Source: Sphingomonadales bacterium
GTDB taxonomy: Bacteria; Pseudomonadota; Alphaproteobacteria; Sphingomonadales; Sphingomonadaceae
DNA length: 34,943 nucleotides
Assembly (NCBI GenBank): GCA_028289885.1
Contig: JAQGKX010000041.1
Span: forward strand, 1-34,943
Direction of reading: 5' to 3'
Shown one piece after another: positions 32,708 to 34,943 of the stretch; position 1 is the stretch's first letter; the number at the start of each line of letters is the position of its first letter. The notes under the pieces were generated by a model. It was not told the DNA's origin. It did not search any database and was given only the letters and a program-made list of their open reading frames with translations. The translations under genes were made by a program, and so were the position numbers.

Positions 32708-33990
32708 AACCGGGCGACATCGTCCTCGCTCAGGCGAACCGCGATGTTGGTTCCCCCATCGGTCTGCTCTTCGCTTTCGACAGCACCGTGCGCATGAAGC
32801 CACGCAATCGCTGCGCCATCGCCGCTTGGCACCTCGAAATGGTGAAGCCGCTGCCCGGCAGTCAGTTTCGCACCGATCAGGGCCGTCAGTGCCGCGACAC
32901 CTTCCCCGTTCAGCGCCGACACGACCGCAACATCGTCGCGACGCGCAGCTTCGCCTTCGATGGCGACGCGCGCATCGCCATCGACGCCGTCGATCTTGTT
33001 CCAGGCTTCGAGCAAGGGAATGCCCCCTTCCCCCCTGATCCCCAGATCGTCGAGCACGGCCGCGACATCGGCCGCCTGTGCGTCGGTGTCAGGGTGGCTG
33101 ACGTCGCGCACATGCACGATCAGGTCGGCGGAAATTACTTCCTCGAGCGTCGCGCGAAATGCCGCGACCAGCTGGGTCGGCAGGTCGGACACGAACCCAA
33201 CGGTATCGGACAATATCGCCTTGGCGACGCCGGGCAAGGAGACCTCCCGCATCGTCGGATCAAGCGTGGCGAAAAGCAGATTTTCCGCCATGACGTCACT
33301 TCCCGTCAACCGGTTGAAAAGTGTGGACTTTCCGGCATTCGTATAGCCGACAAGCGCGATAATCGGCCACGGAGCGCGGCGTCTGCGGTCGCGATGCAAA
33401 CCGCGCGTGCGAACGACCTGTTCAAGTTCGCGCTTCAGTTTCGCCATGCGGTCACGGATCAAACGGCGATCGGCCTCGATCTGCGTTTCACCCGGCCCGC
33501 CGAGAAAGCCAAAGCCACCGCGCTGCCGCTCCAAATGGGTCCAGCTCCGAACCAGTCGGCCCGCCTGATAGTCCAGATGCGCAAGCTCGACCTGCAAGCG
33601 CCCTTCCGCGCTGGCCGCACGTTCCCCGAATATTTCGAGGATCAGGCCAGTCCGGTCGATAACTTTGGTTTTTGTCTCGGTCTCCAGATTGCGCTGTTGC
33701 ACCGGCGTCAGCGCGCCATCGACGATCAGCAACTCCGCCTCATGGGCCTGAACCCGCGCCGCAAGTTCCTGGACCTGTCCGCTGCCGAACAGGGTTTTCG
33801 GTTTGGGCGCACGGACGCGGACGACGACTTTGTCGACCACGTCGATGCCGATCGCCGCCGCGAGTCCCGCTGCCTCGTCGAGACGCGCATCATTGTCCCG
33901 CAAGCCAGCGGAATGGCGATCGGGATATACGACGATAGCCTTGGCACCACGAGCGACGCCTTCTTCTCTCTTCAGTTCAAAACTTGCCAA
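32689..33990 (-). CDS. hflX: GTPase HflX
   Basis: Ribosome-associated GTPase that can split stalled or stressed 70S ribosomes. The 433-residue product has the N-terminal HflX domain (LFGSGQVQELAARVQ), the Gly-rich linker (RGGFGFLGGPGETQIEADRR) and the G domain. The G domain shows G1 GYTNAGKST, a G3-type DTVGF and G4 NKID (in LLEAWNKIDGVDG). The start is a TTG at 33990, ten bases after the hfq stop; no ATG is available nearby, and the VARGAKAIVVYPD stretch that follows is family-like. Its place downstream of hfq is the conserved arrangement, and the two are probably co-transcribed. Confidence 0.95.
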   Translation of the reverse strand: MASFELKREEGVARGAKAIVVYPDRHSAGLRDNDARLDEAAGLAAAIGIDVVDKVVVRVRAPKPKTLFGSGQVQELAARVQAHEAELLIVDGALTPVQQRNLETETKTKVIDRTGLILEIFGERAASAEGRLQVELAHLDYQAGRLVRSWTHLERQRGGFGFLGGPGETQIEADRRLIRDRMAKLKRELEQVVRTRGLHRDRRRRAPWPIIALVGYTNAGKSTLFNRLTGSDVMAENLLFATLDPTMREVSLPGVAKAILSDTVGFVSDLPTQLVAAFRATLEEVISADLIVHVRDVSHPDTDAQAADVAAVLDDLGIRGEGGIPLLEAWNKIDGVDGDARVAIEGEAARRDDVAVVSALNGEGVAALTALIGAKLTAGQRLHHFEVPSGDGAAIAWLHAHGAVESEEQTDGGTNIAVRLSEDDVARFQSRGR

Positions 33991-34000
33991 GATATCGGGC

Positions 34001-34492
34001 TTACGCCGCCTCCTCCGCAGGCCCTTCCTCGGCCAGGTTCAACGGGTGTGCCGGTTGGACCGTCGACACCGCATGTTTGTAGACGAGCTGCACCATGCCA
34101 TCGCGCTGGAGGAGCATGCAGAACAGGTCGTAGGCCGCGATTTCGCCCTGAAGCATCACGCCATTGACGAGAAACATCGTCACCGGATTGTTCTGACGAC
34201 GCACGGCGGTCAGGAAAATGTCCTGTAATTGCTTGGGTTTGTGCGTGTCTTCTGCAAAAGCAGCTGCAACCGGCGCGAGGTCGAGAGGATTGGACGGCAT
34301 CACCGTGGAAATCGCATGCTTGTAGATCAGCTGGGACTGGCCGTCGCGACGCAGCAGCACCGAAAAATTGTCGAACCAGGTTATGATACCCTGCAGCTTG
34401 ACGCCCTTCACAAGGAACATCGTAACCGGGGTCTTGGCCTTGCGGACCGAGTTCAGGAATAGATCCTGTAGGTTGTTGGGCTTTTCGGCCAT
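34001..34492 (-). CDS. hfq: Tandem-domain Hfq, RNA chaperone
   Basis: RNA chaperone that pairs small RNAs with mRNAs. Instead of one Sm-like domain the 163-residue product has two complete ones: residues 8-72 and 89-153, joined by about 16 residues. Each has Sm1 ([13 protein letters not shown] / [13 protein letters not shown]) and Sm2 (YKHAISTV / YKHAVSTV). The proximal-face Tyr-Lys-His is kept in both (57-59 and 138-140). The halves differ at RNA-contact positions. The rim patch is R17-K18-A19-K20 in the first and R98-R99-Q100-N101 in the second. The distal-face Lys32 of the first is Met113 in the second, and Asn42 is Leu123. A three-subunit ring would rebuild the usual six-fold ring. The start is ATG at 34492. 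It lies between ntrX and hflX, the normal alphaproteobacterial place. Confidence 0.96.
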   Translation of the reverse strand: MAEKPNNLQDLFLNSVRKAKTPVTMFLVKGVKLQGIITWFDNFSVLLRRDGQSQLIYKHAISTVMPSNPLDLAPVAAAFAEDTHKPKQLQDIFLTAVRRQNNPVTMFLVNGVMLQGEIAAYDLFCMLLQRDGMVQLVYKHAVSTVQPAHPLNLAEEGPAEEAA

Positions 34493-34514
34493 GATTTTTT
34501 CTCATTTGCTTTTG

Positions 34515-34532
34515 GCGGGATCGTAGGCCCGC
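34515..34532. repeat. Hairpin-forming repeat in the hfq 5' leader
   Basis: GCGGG (34515-34519) and CCCGC (34528-34532) are complementary across 8 bases, about 22 bases upstream of the hfq start codon. A second dyad further upstream is CAACCG (34564-34569) and CGGTTG (34574-34579), giving a UUCG-type loop in the minus-strand RNA. On the plus strand the first one is followed by TTTT and mimics a terminator, but no plus-strand gene ends there. These could shape the hfq leader; function is unproven. Confidence 0.35.
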
Positions 34533-34619
34533 TTTTGCGCCGATAGCACCGGACGTCGTGCGGCAACCGCGAACGGTTGATGCCCCTAATCTAATCCACT
34601 TCGCGAGTGCTGCAAGTGC

Positions 34620-34943
34620 TCACTCGTCGCCATCGCTCTTTATATCGGTAATTCCCAGAATCTTCAGCTTCCGGTGCAGCGCCGAGCGCTCCATCCCGAT
34701 GAAACTTGCCGTACGCGAGATATTCCCGGAAAAACGTCGAATCTGGACCCTCAGGTATTCGCGCTCGAACGTCTCGCGCGCTTCCCGCAAAGGCGTGCCC
34801 ATTACTGATGAACCCACGGCCCCCTGCCCTACGCCCGCATCCTGAATAATCTCCGGCGGTAACAGATCGACGTCGATCCGCGCGAGTCGGTCGCCCGGTG
34901 CCAGGATGATCGTGCGCTCGACGATGTTGCGCAACTGACGCAC
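34620..34943 (-). CDS. ntrX: NtrX-type nitrogen-response regulator, C-terminal part (truncated by window edge)
   Basis: The last 107 or so codons of a sigma-54-dependent response regulator; the 5' part lies beyond the window. The first visible residues, VRQLRNIVERTIIL, are the end of the AAA+ sigma-54 interaction domain. The C-terminus is a Fis-type helix-turn-helix (SGNISRTASFIGMERSALHR with KLKILGI). The RTASFIGMERSALHRKLK sequence and the position directly upstream of hfq identify NtrX of the NtrY/NtrX two-component pair. A CGAGTG/CACTCG dyad (34604-34626) overlaps its stop codon. Confidence 0.9.
   Translation of the reverse strand: MRQLRNIVERTIILAPGDRLARIDVDLLPPEIIQDAGVGQGAVGSSVMGTPLREARETFEREYLRVQIRRFSGNISRTASFIGMERSALHRKLKILGITDIKSDGDE

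Noticed and set aside
32704-34167. A 487-codon plus-strand open frame opposite hflX and hfq
   Set aside because: Antisense to two conserved genes; no recognisable domain or start signal.
34515-34540. Plus-strand intrinsic terminator (GC hairpin followed by TTTT)
   Set aside because: No plus-strand gene ends here; the sequence lies in the leader of the minus-strand hfq gene.

Overview
This window is an ordinary, GC-rich chromosomal segment of an alphaproteobacterium, most likely a member of the Sphingomonadaceae. Three things point there. The gene orders mltB-rlpA-dacC-tmk-holB-metG-tatD and mazG-hflX-hfq-ntrX are alphaproteobacterial. The hfq gene encodes two tandem Sm-like domains, a form I recall being described from sphingomonads. 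The bamA-ompH-fabZ cluster has no lpxD or lpxA in it, which fits sphingomonads using glycosphingolipids instead of LPS. I see no prophage, insertion sequence, CRISPR array, rRNA or plasmid gene. There is one tRNA (Ser, anticodon UGA).

Layout. (1) 48-4199, plus strand: outer-membrane biogenesis and housekeeping (bamA, ompH/skp, fabZ, rpmE). (2) 4224-12761: an efflux region. A lipoprotein RND adaptor and an OprM-type outer-membrane factor lie on the plus strand. They are followed by a cardiolipin synthase (minus), a very acidic small protein, a SOUL-domain membrane protein and the RND permease (minus), which has a promoter/operator-like palindrome upstream. (3) 12926-14685, plus: a DUF2231 membrane protein overlapping a PQQ-type sugar/sorbosone dehydrogenase lipoprotein. 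(4) 14699-23052, minus: a colinear string read as ECF sigma, FecR, STN-containing TonB-dependent receptor, GT4 glycosyltransferase, GINT1-like beta-propeller protein, polysaccharide flippase, MpaB-family oxygenase. A GT-C-like membrane protein (23182-24585) is divergent from its head. (5) 24598-24687: tRNA-Ser. (6) 24789-32707, plus: peptidoglycan enzymes (mltB, rlpA, dacC), then tmk, holB, metG, tatD and mazG. (7) 32689-34943, minus: hflX, tandem-domain hfq and the 3' end of ntrX.

How the genes work together. The first and last blocks are housekeeping: OMP assembly, fatty-acid synthesis, wall remodelling at division, dTMP and DNA polymerase III clamp loading, nucleotide clean-up and post-transcriptional control. 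The accessory interest lies in two places. One is the possible coupling of a Fec-type cell-surface signalling cascade to a surface-glycan assembly module (14.7-24.6 kb). The other is the tripartite efflux system whose permease is separated from, and convergent with, its likely adaptor and channel. The strongest single oddity is the covalent double Hfq, whose two halves differ at RNA-contact positions. Start-codon choices were made by eye from spacing, overlaps and ribosome-binding-like sequence, and several are uncertain. No searches were run.
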